The notes under the pieces: generated by a model
What the model was told of the DNA's origin: nothing
Databases searched by the model: none
What the model saw: the letters and a program-made list of their open reading frames with translations, nothing else
Position numbers and translations under genes: made by a program
In this document: positions 33,996 through 42,069 of the stretch, piece by piece
How positions within the stretch are numbered: position 1 is the first letter of the stretch
Layout of the letters: the number at the start of each line of letters is the position of its first letter
Assembly: GCF_033971885.1 (NCBI RefSeq)
Contig: NZ_JALBUS010000001.1
Span: forward strand, 1 to 64,000
Reading direction: 5' to 3'
DNA: 64,000 nt
From: Absicoccus intestinalis
GTDB taxonomy: Bacteria; Bacillota_I; Bacilli_A; Erysipelotrichales; Erysipelotrichaceae

Positions 33996-35690
33996 ATGGC
34001 AGAAGTATTATCACAAGTTTTCGGCATCTGGTATCTGATTGGAGCCGCACTGGTCTTCTTCATGCAAGCAGGATTTGCGATGGTAGAAGCCGGATTTACC
34101 AGACGAAAAAATGCCGGAAATATCATTATGAAGAACTTGATGGATTTCTGTTTGGGAACCGTCGCTTTCTTGATCTTAGGGTATTCGATCATAATGGGAA
34201 AAGATACAGGAGCCGGCATCATCGGTTGGATCGACTTTTCAAAAGGACCCCTATTTGATTTTCAAAATACCAATTGGTCCTTGTTCGTCTTTAACTTAGT
34301 GTTCTGTGCCACCGCTGCAACCATCGTTTCTGGAGCCATGGCCGAACGAACCAAATTCTTATCGTATTGTATTTACAGTTTCGTGATTTCATTGATTGTT
34401 TATCCCGTTGAAGCCCATTGGGTATGGGGGCCCGATGGATTCTTGACCGCTATGGGATTTCATGATTTTGCCGGATCCGGTGTCATTCATTACGTTGGTG
34501 GTATGACCGCCTTGATTGGCGCTGCCATGTTAGGTCCACGTATTGGTAAATTCAACAAAGATGGCAGTCCCAACGGTATTCCTGGACACAATATTCCATT
34601 AGGTGCTTTGGGATGCTTCATCTTATGGTTTGGATGGTATGGATTCAACGGTGCTGCTGCAACCAATGAAGTCCAATTAGCAACCATTTTCGCAACAACC
34701 ACCATTGCACCTGCCGTTGCCACTTGTACAGCCATGATCTTCACCTGGAAAAAATACGGTAAACCCGATGTTGGTATGTGTTTAAATGCTTCTTTAGCTG
34801 GATTGGTTGCCATCACCGCTGGTTGTGATTATGTCAATGGCTTGGGTGCCTTCATCATCGGCATCTGTTCTGGCTTGATCGTATGCTTTGGTGTATGGCT
34901 ACTCGACTACAAACTGCACGTGGATGATCCTGTCGGCGCTGTTGGTGTCCATTTCTTCAATGGTATGCTAGGCATCATCATGACCGGTTTATTTGCTTGT
35001 GGTACCGATACCCATCCAGCCCCTCTTGGCCTTTTCTATGGTGGCGGTGTCCATTTCTTATTGATCCAGATCTTTGGTTTGGTCGTCATTGGTCTTTGGA
35101 CCGCTGTTACCATGTTCATCACATTCAAACTCATCGATAAAACAGTTGGTTTACGTGTCAGTGAAGAAGAAGAACTCCAAGGATTAGATCTTCCAGAACA
35201 TGGTTTGGCCGATGCCTATGCTGGATTTGGCCTTCAAGCCTTAACAACATCCAACCAAGCAGGTGCTAATATTGTTTCGACAGCTCCAGAAGTTCAAATG
35301 AGTGAAGCCGTACCAACCAAAGTTACGAAAGGTGTATCGGGTATTTCTAAGGTAACCATTATCGCAAAACCAGAAAAACTCGATGCCTTGAAGTTAGCGA
35401 TGGATGAGATTGGCATCATGGGCATGACCGTGACCCGTGTCATGGGTTGTGGTGTTCAAAAAGGACAAGTCACTTACTATCGTGGTGCTAAAGTGACCAT
35501 GGATCTTTTACCAAAGATCAAAGCGGAGATCGTCGTTAGTGAAATTCCGGTTCAAACCGTTGTCAATGCCGCTCGTAAAGCTTTATATACAGGTCATATG
35601 GGCGATGGTAAGATCTTCGTTTATGACGTTGAAAATGTGGTTCGTATCTCCAGTGGATCACAAGGCCAAGAAGCCCTAGATTATGAATAG
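33996..35690 (+). CDS. amtB: Ammonium transporter fused to a PII signalling domain
   Basis: A 564-residue fusion. Residues about 1-400 are an 11-TM Amt/AmtB channel: FFMQAGFAMVEAGFTR, the pore histidines in GVIHYVGGMTALIGA and GVHFFNGMLG, and AHWVWG. After a linker of about 45 residues, residues about 446-555 form a PII (GlnB/GlnK) domain: ISKVTIIAKPEKL, T-loop GVQKGQVTYYRGAK with the Tyr at the modification site, and GDGKIFVYDVENVVRI. PII normally binds AmtB as a separate trimer and blocks it when nitrogen is ample. Here the gate is tethered. Controlled by the double leader upstream. The ribosome binding site is AAAGGGAGGG. No separate PII gene is seen in the window. Confidence 0.93.
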   Translation: MAEVLSQVFGIWYLIGAALVFFMQAGFAMVEAGFTRRKNAGNIIMKNLMDFCLGTVAFLILGYSIIMGKDTGAGIIGWIDFSKGPLFDFQNTNWSLFVFNLVFCATAATIVSGAMAERTKFLSYCIYSFVISLIVYPVEAHWVWGPDGFLTAMGFHDFAGSGVIHYVGGMTALIGAAMLGPRIGKFNKDGSPNGIPGHNIPLGALGCFILWFGWYGFNGAAATNEVQLATIFATTTIAPAVATCTAMIFTWKKYGKPDVGMCLNASLAGLVAITAGCDYVNGLGAFIIGICSGLIVCFGVWLLDYKLHVDDPVGAVGVHFFNGMLGIIMTGLFACGTDTHPAPLGLFYGGGVHFLLIQIFGLVVIGLWTAVTMFITFKLIDKTVGLRVSEEEELQGLDLPEHGLADAYAGFGLQALTTSNQAGANIVSTAPEVQMSEAVPTKVTKGVSGISKVTIIAKPEKLDALKLAMDEIGIMGMTVTRVMGCGVQKGQVTYYRGAKVTMDLLPKIKAEIVVSEIPVQTVVNAARKALYTGHMGDGKIFVYDVENVVRISSGSQGQEALDYE

Positions 35691-35722
35691 ACAATAACGA
35701 ACTTTCCATTTCGTAAATAGCA

Positions 35723-35756
35723 GAGAAAAGGACACCGTATGGTGTCTTTTTCTCTA
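35723..35756 (+). terminator. Terminator of amtB-PII
   Basis: Long stem AGAGAAAAGGACACC / GGTGTCTTTTTCTCT with a four-base loop; the right arm carries T5. Confidence 0.75.
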
Positions 35757-35760
35757 CCTA

Positions 35761-35786
35761 AAAAAAAGAACGATTTCTCGTTCTTA
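35761..35786 (-). terminator. Terminator of the M20 deacetylase gene
   Basis: Arms AAGAACGA and TCGTTCTT (35766-35773, 35778-35785) with T7 on the minus strand; overlaps the stop codon. Confidence 0.75.
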
Positions 35787-36869
35787 TAAACATTGAATCA
35801 AATCTTGATACAACTGCACGCCATGGATCAGGATATCTTCATCAAAATCCCAATGATCACTATGTAACGGAATCCCTGTTCCCGTTCCTAAAAAGAAGAA
35901 GACACCTGGTATAGCTTGTTGATAATAGGCAAAATCTTCCGCAATCATTTCTGGATGTTCCAAACGATGCACAGAAGGAATTTGATGATAGATCTGATTG
36001 ACCAAAGCTTCATCATTGATCACAGCTGGATAGCCATTTTTAAATTGAACCTGGATCTTGACCTTTTCTTCTTGCTCAATTTCGTGCGCAATTCGCCGAA
36101 TCTTTGTTTGTATCTCCTTAAATAAAATTGGATCAAATACCCGCATCGTCCCTTCCATATGGGTATGTCCACTAATAGAGTTACAAACCACACCCGATCG
36201 CATCAAACCAAACTTTAATAAACGATGAATCTGCGGATCGATACTTTTTTCATATTCGTAACAACGCAATAAGAAATGTGCCCCCGCCACCATCGCATCA
36301 ATACCCTCTTCGGCTTTGGCTACATGAGAAGTCTTCCCTTCGATATCGACATGAATCTCACTGCTTTGGGCAAGCTGGCCCTTCGGCCGCGTTGCCACTT
36401 GTCCTTTATCAATGGAAGGCCATAAATGCAACCCAAATATACTGGTCACATGAAATTTTTTAAAAATGCCCGTATCGACGATCAATTGAGCACCACCTGG
36501 CGATTCTTCCCCCGGTTGAAAAACCAATAATACATTGTGAGCAAGATCAGCTTGGGCATTCACCCATTGGGCAAATCCCAACAAAATGGCCATATGCCCA
36601 TCATGGCCACACGCATGCATACACCCCGGATGTTTACTTTTATAAGGAACATCATTTTGTTCCTGAACCGGTAAGGCATCCATATCACTTCGAAACGCAA
36701 ATGTATCTTTTTTGCCAAAATCAAAATATGCCACCACACTGGATGGAATGGGTTCAAACAATTCACAACGATAAGCACGTAGATGCTGTTGGATATAGGA
36801 TTGCGTTTCGGGCAGCTCCAATTCCAATTCCGGAATTTGATGCAGTTCTTGTCGATATTCTTTTAACAT
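35784..36869 (-). CDS. ykuR: M20 amidohydrolase, probable N-acetyldiaminopimelate deacetylase
   Basis: A 361-residue zinc-dependent M20D peptidase-fold enzyme. Metal ligands and catalytic residues are visible in order: CMHACGHDGHMA (Cys/His), QPGEESPGGA (catalytic Glu), GLHLWP (His), and the lid-domain SHVAKAEEGIDA. The late metal His is in GTGIPLHSDHWDFDED. It divides N-acetyl-LL-diaminopimelate into acetate and LL-DAP. The YkuR assignment rests on the neighbours: dapF and the acetylating dapH lie divergently within 1.6 kb, matching the acetylase branch of lysine/peptidoglycan synthesis. A broader amidohydrolase role is the alternative. No aminotransferase is nearby. Confidence 0.75.
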   Translation of the reverse strand: MLKEYRQELHQIPELELELPETQSYIQQHLRAYRCELFEPIPSSVVAYFDFGKKDTFAFRSDMDALPVQEQNDVPYKSKHPGCMHACGHDGHMAILLGFAQWVNAQADLAHNVLLVFQPGEESPGGAQLIVDTGIFKKFHVTSIFGLHLWPSIDKGQVATRPKGQLAQSSEIHVDIEGKTSHVAKAEEGIDAMVAGAHFLLRCYEYEKSIDPQIHRLLKFGLMRSGVVCNSISGHTHMEGTMRVFDPILFKEIQTKIRRIAHEIEQEEKVKIQVQFKNGYPAVINDEALVNQIYHQIPSVHRLEHPEMIAEDFAYYQQAIPGVFFFLGTGTGIPLHSDHWDFDEDILIHGVQLYQDLIQCL

Positions 36870-36959
36870 GGCCTTATGGTATTCTTATTTTCAAAAATTT
36901 TCAAGACAATTGAAATTTTTTTCCATCAATGATAGGGTGTAGACAAAGGAGATTAAACT

Positions 36960-37724
36960 ATGAAATCCATTCCGATCACCAAATACCATGGATTGGGCAA
37001 TGACTTTATCATTACTCGTTATTCCTATGTCGATAAAGAAGACATTGTTTCCTTTATTCAATCGGTTTGTGACCGTCATACCGGCATTGGTGCTGATGGT
37101 GCCATCTTTGTCAAAACAAACCCATTGGAAATGATCTATTATAACCAAGACGGATCAAGGGCACCCATGTGTGGCAACGGTATTCGTTGTTTTGCGAAAT
37201 ATTGTTTTGATGAAAACATCGATCGAAGTGAAAAACTCGAAGTCCAAACCTTGGCAGGACCCAAAGTGGTCTATCGCCAATCCATCGATCCCTTCTTAGT
37301 TCGCGTCGATATGGGTTATGCCCAAGAATATAAGGATAAGTGGCCCATTCAAATTGGTTCGCACACTTGTTATTCGGGATTTGTATCGACCGTCCATACT
37401 GTTCTTTTCGAACCATGGGATGAAACCGTTGGCCATGACATTTGCCATGATTCGGTTTTCCCCGAACAAACCAATGTGAATTTTGTCCAAATACAAGATC
37501 AAAGCCATCTATCCATTCGCACCTACGAACGAGGTTGTGGGCCGACCCTAGCTTGTGGAACCGGGGTTTGTGCCAGTGTCTACACAGCCTACACGCTAGG
37601 AAAGTGTGACCATTCGGTAGATGTCCAATTGATCAAAGGACAGCTCCATATTGATATTGACCCCGATGGACGAATCTTTATGACTGGTCCCGCCCAAAAA
37701 ATTTTAGAAGGAGAAACCGCATGA
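36960..37724 (+). CDS. dapF: Diaminopimelate epimerase
   Basis: A 254-residue cofactor-free epimerase that turns LL-DAP into meso-DAP for cell wall and lysine. Both catalytic cysteines are in their motifs: MCGNGIRCFAKYC (about 64-76) and GPTLACGTGVCASVYTAY (about 193-210). The start KYHGLGNDFI is also typical. AAAGGAGATT precedes the ATG; an extended -10 TGATAGGGT lies about 30 bases upstream with TTGAAA 17 bases earlier. The stop overlaps the next gene by ATGA, so the pair is coupled. Confidence 0.95.
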   Translation: MKSIPITKYHGLGNDFIITRYSYVDKEDIVSFIQSVCDRHTGIGADGAIFVKTNPLEMIYYNQDGSRAPMCGNGIRCFAKYCFDENIDRSEKLEVQTLAGPKVVYRQSIDPFLVRVDMGYAQEYKDKWPIQIGSHTCYSGFVSTVHTVLFEPWDETVGHDICHDSVFPEQTNVNFVQIQDQSHLSIRTYERGCGPTLACGTGVCASVYTAYTLGKCDHSVDVQLIKGQLHIDIDPDGRIFMTGPAQKILEGETA

Positions 37725-38407
37725 ACGCAGAAGAAATCATTCATATCATCCAAACTTCCAAGAAACAAACAACCGTTAAAGTGTACTTCAACGCGACCGA
37801 GCCCATTGACTTTCCCCCATCGGTTCAGGTCTTTGGCCATATCGCCATAGGCCCTTGGGAAGATATCCAGCCCATCTTAGAATCCCAAAAAGAAAAGTTC
37901 ACCCATCTATATATCGAAAACAATGGTCGCAACACCGCTATCCCGCTTTTGGATACCAAAAACATCAATGCGCGGATCGAACCCGGTGCGATCATCCGCG
38001 ACAACGTTGAAATTGGCGATCATGCCGTCATCATGATGGGGGCCATCATCAATATTGGTGCCCAAATTGGAAAAAACACCATGATCGATATGGGCGCTGT
38101 ACTGGGTGGTCGAGCCATCGTCAAAAACAATTGTCATATTGGAGCTGGTGCTGTCTTAGCTGGTGTGGTCGAACCAGCCAGTGCTACACCTGTCATCGTT
38201 GAAGACAATGTATTGATTGGTGCCAATGCCGTCATCATTGAAGGTGTCCATATTGGCAAAGGTGCTGTCATAGGGGCAGGAGCCATCGTCTTAGAAGATG
38301 TTGGTGAAAACCAAGTGGTTGGTGGCAATCCGGCTCGTGTTCTCAAAACCAAAAATGAACAAACCGAAGAAAAAACCGAATTGGTTGATGCCCTTCGTCA
38401 AATCTAA
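37721..38407 (+). CDS. dapH: Tetrahydrodipicolinate N-acetyltransferase
   Basis: A 228-residue enzyme that acetylates tetrahydrodipicolinate, the first step of the acetylase DAP branch. N-terminal residues about 1-80 match the DapH cap; residues about 85-210 are a left-handed beta helix of hexapeptide repeats (IGDHAVIMMGAIINIGAQIG, IDMGAVLGGRAIVKNNCHIG), where trimer and acetyl-CoA sites lie. It overlaps dapF by 4 bases. With dapF and the divergent YkuR-like deacetylase it covers three of the four late DAP steps. Confidence 0.93.
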   Translation: MNAEEIIHIIQTSKKQTTVKVYFNATEPIDFPPSVQVFGHIAIGPWEDIQPILESQKEKFTHLYIENNGRNTAIPLLDTKNINARIEPGAIIRDNVEIGDHAVIMMGAIINIGAQIGKNTMIDMGAVLGGRAIVKNNCHIGAGAVLAGVVEPASATPVIVEDNVLIGANAVIIEGVHIGKGAVIGAGAIVLEDVGENQVVGGNPARVLKTKNEQTEEKTELVDALRQI

Positions 38408-38500
38408 TTGACATCGATTTTTTTCATGGTAACATGAATGTGGTCATTTTTTTCGGCAAAGAAGCCCTTCCGGACAGTTTTTTTACTGACCGGATTTTTT
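38408..38500 (+). promoter_or_regulatory. pyrG promoter and leader with pre-start terminator
   Basis: TTGACA (38408-38413), 16-base spacer, TAACAT (38430-38435); start near 38442, so the RNA would begin GGUCA. A small hairpin GGC-AAAGAA-GCC is at 38455-38466. The terminator stem TCCGG-A-CAGT / ACTG-A-CCGGA (38469-38478 with 38485-38494) and U6 come before the ribosome binding site. CCUUCC lies at the base of the 5' arm, and 5' GGUCA could pair with UGACC of the 3' arm. Gram-positive pyrG leaders are known to use 5' slippage and a terminator to sense CTP; here the start has only two G. This hexaloop does not overlap the terminator, unlike the nitrogen leaders. Confidence 0.5.
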
Positions 38501-38522
38501 CATGAGAACAAGGAGGTCAATC

Positions 38523-40124
38523 ATGACAAAATACATATTTGTAACTGGTGGTGTTGTTTCGGGAATCGGTAAAGGCATCAGTGCAGCCAGTTTAGGACGT
38601 TTATTAAAGTGTCGCGGCTATCGTGTTACCTCACAAAAATTGGATCCGTATATCAATGTGGATCCGGGCACGATGTCTCCCCTTCAACATGGTGAAGTCT
38701 ATGTTACCAACGATGGTCTAGAAGCCGATTTGGACTTAGGACACTACGAACGCTTTATCGATGAAGATCTACATCAATATTCCAATTTGACAACGGGTAA
38801 AGTCTATTCCAATGTCATCAATAAAGAACGTGAAGGCAAATACTTAGGACAAACTGTTCAGGTGATTCCTCATATCACAGATGAGATCAAACATTTCATT
38901 TATCAAGCTGGTAAACATGCCAATGCCGATTTTGTGATTACCGAAATTGGTGGTACGACCGGCGATATTGAAAGTTTGCCCTTTTTGGAAGCCATTCGCC
39001 AAGTTCGCTTGGAAGTAGGATACGAAAATTGCTTATTTATTCATGTAACCTATATTCCTTATTTGGAAGGAAGCCAAGAATTTAAATCCAAACCAACCCA
39101 ACACAGTGTTAAAGAATTACGTTCCTATGGAATCAATCCCGATATCATCATTGCCCGTGTCAATCATCAAATTCCACAATCCGTATTAGATAAGATCTCC
39201 TTATTCTGTAATGTCGAAAAAGAATGTGTGATTGAAAACCGTACCCTCGGTTCTTTATATGAAGTGCCTCTCATGCTAGAAAAACAACACCTAGCCGACA
39301 CCATTTGTAAGAAATTAAATTGTGAAGTTCGCCCTGCCGATTTGACCGAATGGGAAAATTTGATTGATTCCATCCATCAAGCCACCGAACCGGTACATAT
39401 TGCCTTGGTGGGTAAATATGTTCAACTTCATGATGCCTATCTATCCGTATCGGAAGCTTTGTATCATGCTGGTTTTGCCAATGGCGCCAATGTACACATT
39501 CATTGGATCGATTCCGAACAAATCACACCGGAAAACGTAGAAGATACCTTTAAAGATGTGAGTGGCATCATTGTTCCCGGCGGATTTGGGGAACGCGGCA
39601 TCGAAGGGATGATCGAAACCGCTCGCTATGCCTATACCCACAAGATTCCTTATTTAGGAATTTGTTTAGGGATGCAGATTATGGCCATTTATGTGGCTCG
39701 TGACTTATTGGGTTATGAAGATGCCAACAGTTTTGAATTCGATGAAACCAGCAAACATACCATCATTGATTTTATGGCCGATCAAAGCAATGATATCCGC
39801 AAAGGTGGAACCATGCGTTTGGGTGCCTATCCATGCAGCTTAAAACAAAATAGTCACATTCATCAATGTTACCAAAAAGAAATCATTGAAGAACGTCATC
39901 GTCATCGTTATGAATTCAACAATGCCTATCGATTTGAATTTGAAGAAGCGGGCATTCCAATCGTTGGTACCAGCCCCGATAAGAAATTGGTCGAAGCCAT
40001 TGAAGCCAAGGACCATCCTTTCTTCATTGGTGTACAATTTCATCCAGAATTTAAATCTCGTCCCAATAATGCCCATCCTTTATTCAAAGGATTTGTGGCT
40101 GCTTCAAAAAACGCAAAAAAGTGA
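38523..40124 (+). CDS. pyrG: CTP synthase
   Basis: A 533-residue glutamine amidotransferase making CTP from UTP, ATP and glutamine. The synthetase domain begins VTGGVVSGIGKGISAASLGR with KLDPYINVDPGTMSP. The class I amidotransferase domain (about 290-530) has LGICLGMQ with nucleophile Cys, and QFHPEF with the His/Glu pair. The ATG at 38523 has AAGGAGG; an in-frame ATG 21 bases earlier lies just after the terminator and lacks one. Expression should depend on the leader. Confidence 0.96.
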   Translation: MTKYIFVTGGVVSGIGKGISAASLGRLLKCRGYRVTSQKLDPYINVDPGTMSPLQHGEVYVTNDGLEADLDLGHYERFIDEDLHQYSNLTTGKVYSNVINKEREGKYLGQTVQVIPHITDEIKHFIYQAGKHANADFVITEIGGTTGDIESLPFLEAIRQVRLEVGYENCLFIHVTYIPYLEGSQEFKSKPTQHSVKELRSYGINPDIIIARVNHQIPQSVLDKISLFCNVEKECVIENRTLGSLYEVPLMLEKQHLADTICKKLNCEVRPADLTEWENLIDSIHQATEPVHIALVGKYVQLHDAYLSVSEALYHAGFANGANVHIHWIDSEQITPENVEDTFKDVSGIIVPGGFGERGIEGMIETARYAYTHKIPYLGICLGMQIMAIYVARDLLGYEDANSFEFDETSKHTIIDFMADQSNDIRKGGTMRLGAYPCSLKQNSHIHQCYQKEIIEERHRHRYEFNNAYRFEFEEAGIPIVGTSPDKKLVEAIEAKDHPFFIGVQFHPEFKSRPNNAHPLFKGFVAASKNAKK

Positions 40125-40148
40125 GATCATGACGATCTCACTTTTTTT
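40115..40148. terminator. Bidirectional terminator between pyrG and the ANTAR gene
   Basis: Stem GTGAGATC / GATCTCAC (40121-40128, 40134-40141) flanked by A6 and T7, so it works on both strands; it overlaps the end of the ANTAR gene. Confidence 0.85.
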
Positions 40149-40707
40149 CATCCATATTTTTTAATAACTCTTTTGCCACATCCACTTTTGTGATGGAATT
40201 ATTCATCGCAATTTGCTCAATATAATGGTGTGCCTTTTCTTCCGACCAATGATAACTCTCGATCAATACCAATTTTGCACGATTGACCAATTTATCATTT
40301 CGGATCTTCTTCTTTAATCGCTCGATTTCCCCTTGATACTTTTGAATTTCTTCTCGTTTGATCCTTAATTGCTCACAAGCTTGATACATGGTTTGCGCAC
40401 TGGATGGATCCGCAATCACAAAGATACCTGACCCATTCAATTGATAAACAATTTGATCATATTGACGAAGCGGGACCATCAGTAAGATTTCACAGCCAAT
40501 GGCTTGTTTCCATTCATAGGCTAACCGCCAGGAAACACCTTCATCAATGGGCTCTTGAATGATCAATAGATCCGGTCTTTGTGCCCGTAATTGTTGTTTC
40601 AGACCCGAAACACTCTTAAAACTTTCCATGGGATCATAAACTGTGGAAGGTAGGATCTGTGAGAATCTTATCGGATGGGTCGCGAGTACAAATACTTTCG
40701 TACGCAT
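40138..40707 (-). CDS. ANTAR-domain RNA-binding antiterminator (glnA-linked)
   Basis: A 189-residue protein. Residues about 1-110 resemble a degenerate response-regulator receiver fold (alternating strands such as DLLIIQEP and EILLMVPL). The expected phosphorylatable Asp is not clear, so signalling may be by ligand or partner. A coiled-coil helix (about 112-130) leads to the ANTAR domain (about 130-185: NRAKLVLIESYHWSEEKAHH, YIEQIAMNNSITKVDVAKELL). ANTAR proteins (EutV, NasR, AmiR) bind hexaloop hairpins in nascent leaders and prevent termination. The gene lies 12 bases after glnA on the same strand (GGAGGAAAGG before its ATG), so it is co-transcribed with a nitrogen gene. Likely targets are the hexaloop leaders in this window. 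Confidence 0.8.
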   Translation of the reverse strand: MRTKVFVLATHPIRFSQILPSTVYDPMESFKSVSGLKQQLRAQRPDLLIIQEPIDEGVSWRLAYEWKQAIGCEILLMVPLRQYDQIVYQLNGSGIFVIADPSSAQTMYQACEQLRIKREEIQKYQGEIERLKKKIRNDKLVNRAKLVLIESYHWSEEKAHHYIEQIAMNNSITKVDVAKELLKNMDEKK

Positions 40708-40719
40708 GGCCCTTTCCTC

Positions 40720-41874
40720 CTACAAATAGCTCTTTAAGACATTTTCTGGCATAATTTTTTTCACAAATACACTATGTGAAGCCATTTCTCTTGCCTGATC
40801 CAACGATAAAGGCAAATGTTCAAATAAGCCACCCTCCACTTCAATATTTTTATCGGTAGGTGCCATCAATTCTAAATGTTTCTCAATACCTTCTAAGCCC
40901 GCATAAATCAAAACGGTATAGGCTAGATAACTATTGGCCAGACAATCGGGAGAACGCAATTCAAATCGTTTGGTACCAACAGCCGGAATCCGAACCAATG
41001 CACTTCGATTGGCATAGCCCCAACTAATATAACGAGGTGCTTTTTGTTGCCCCAAACGCAAATACGAATCCGCACCCGGATTTAAAAACAAAGTAATTTC
41101 TTTGATGCGATTGAGGATGCCCGCTAAAAATTCTTCCATGTTCTTATTGGTGGACACATGCATATGCATGCCATTGCCCGGTGCATCTTCCAATGGTTTG
41201 GGTGAAAAGTCAGCACTCAACCCATTCGATTGTGCAACAGTCTTGACCACCCATCGGAAAGTGGCAGCATGATCGGCAGCAATCAATGGATCCTGGTAGC
41301 GGAAATCAATCTCATTCTGTCCCGGTCCTTGTTCATGATGACTGGCTTCGGGTTCCACATCCATGGCCGAAAGATAGGAACAAATCTGACGGCGTACATC
41401 TTCCCCACAATCATCCGGGGCAATATCCATATACCCAGCTTGATCCATTGGATTTTTGGTTCCTTGTTCAAATAAATAAAATTCAAATTCATTCCCAAAA
41501 TGAATGGATATGCCCATATCTTTTGCCTTCTGGATAGCTTTTTTCAATAAATAACGAGTATCGTTTTCATACAACGAGCCATCCGTATCATAGATCGTAC
41601 AATACATACGAATGACCATGCCATCTAAAGAACGCCAAGGCAATACCGTCATGGTGCTTGGATCGGGTTTTAAGATCAAGTCGCTATGACTTTCATCATT
41701 AAAGCCAATGATGGCACTGCCATCAAATGAAATGCCCGTTTCAAAAGCCCGTTTCAATTGGCTTGGCTGTATCGAGACGTTTTTTTGCGTTCCCAAGACA
41801 TCAAAGAACGCACAACGAATAAATTTCACATCTTGTTCTTCAACAAATTCAAGAACATCTTCTTTTGTATACAT
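40720..41874 (-). CDS. glnA: Glutamine synthetase type I, short form
   Basis: A 384-residue GSI-type enzyme (glutamate, ammonia, ATP to glutamine). Motifs present: FDGSAI, the metal/ATP NEFEFYLF, SHHEQGPGQNEIDF, HVSTNKN region, and RIPAVGTKRFELRSPD with NSYLAYTVLIYAGL. It is about 60 residues shorter than a typical 440-residue GSI: the loop after MHMHVS is cut and the last 40 residues, which in Bacillus GS carry feedback and regulator-contact parts, are missing. A promoter with TTGAAA, 17 bases, TATATT lies close to the ATG, with no leader terminator. It heads the operon with the ANTAR gene. It may be a true GS or a regulatory or related ligase; a full type III GS is encoded divergently. Confidence 0.75.
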   Translation of the reverse strand: MYTKEDVLEFVEEQDVKFIRCAFFDVLGTQKNVSIQPSQLKRAFETGISFDGSAIIGFNDESHSDLILKPDPSTMTVLPWRSLDGMVIRMYCTIYDTDGSLYENDTRYLLKKAIQKAKDMGISIHFGNEFEFYLFEQGTKNPMDQAGYMDIAPDDCGEDVRRQICSYLSAMDVEPEASHHEQGPGQNEIDFRYQDPLIAADHAATFRWVVKTVAQSNGLSADFSPKPLEDAPGNGMHMHVSTNKNMEEFLAGILNRIKEITLFLNPGADSYLRLGQQKAPRYISWGYANRSALVRIPAVGTKRFELRSPDCLANSYLAYTVLIYAGLEGIEKHLELMAPTDKNIEVEGGLFEHLPLSLDQAREMASHSVFVKKIMPENVLKSYL

Positions 41875-41948
41875 AGACTCACCTCAATGGGAATATACCT
41901 TATTTTCATCTTGTTTTCAATGAAATGTAAAATGTTTTCATTATATGT

Positions 41949-42044
41949 TTGACAAAAGAAACGAACCGTGTAAAATAATAGACATAGAAACGGCAATGAA
42001 GTCGGATGAATGCACTTTTCTTCTGTCTTCGTCGCCGTTTTTTT
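41949..42044 (+). promoter_or_regulatory. glnN operon promoter and hexaloop/terminator leader
   Basis: TTGACA (41949-41954), 16-base spacer, TAAAAT (41971-41976), start near 41984. Hairpin CGGC-AAUGAA-GUCG (41991-42004; one G-U pair) has A1 and G4 in the loop and overlaps the terminator 5' arm. The terminator pairs 41990-42001 with 42027-42038 (11 of 12 positions, large loop) and continues with U7. The ribosome binding site AAGGAGG and the ATG at 42070 follow. Confidence 0.65.
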
Positions 42045-42069
42045 ATATCCAAAAATAAGGAGGAACAAT

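Noticed and set aside
36897..36922. AT-rich hairpin before dapF as another attenuator
   Set aside because: It lies at or upstream of the predicted promoter -35, so it is not in the transcript, and no A1/G4 hexaloop is present.
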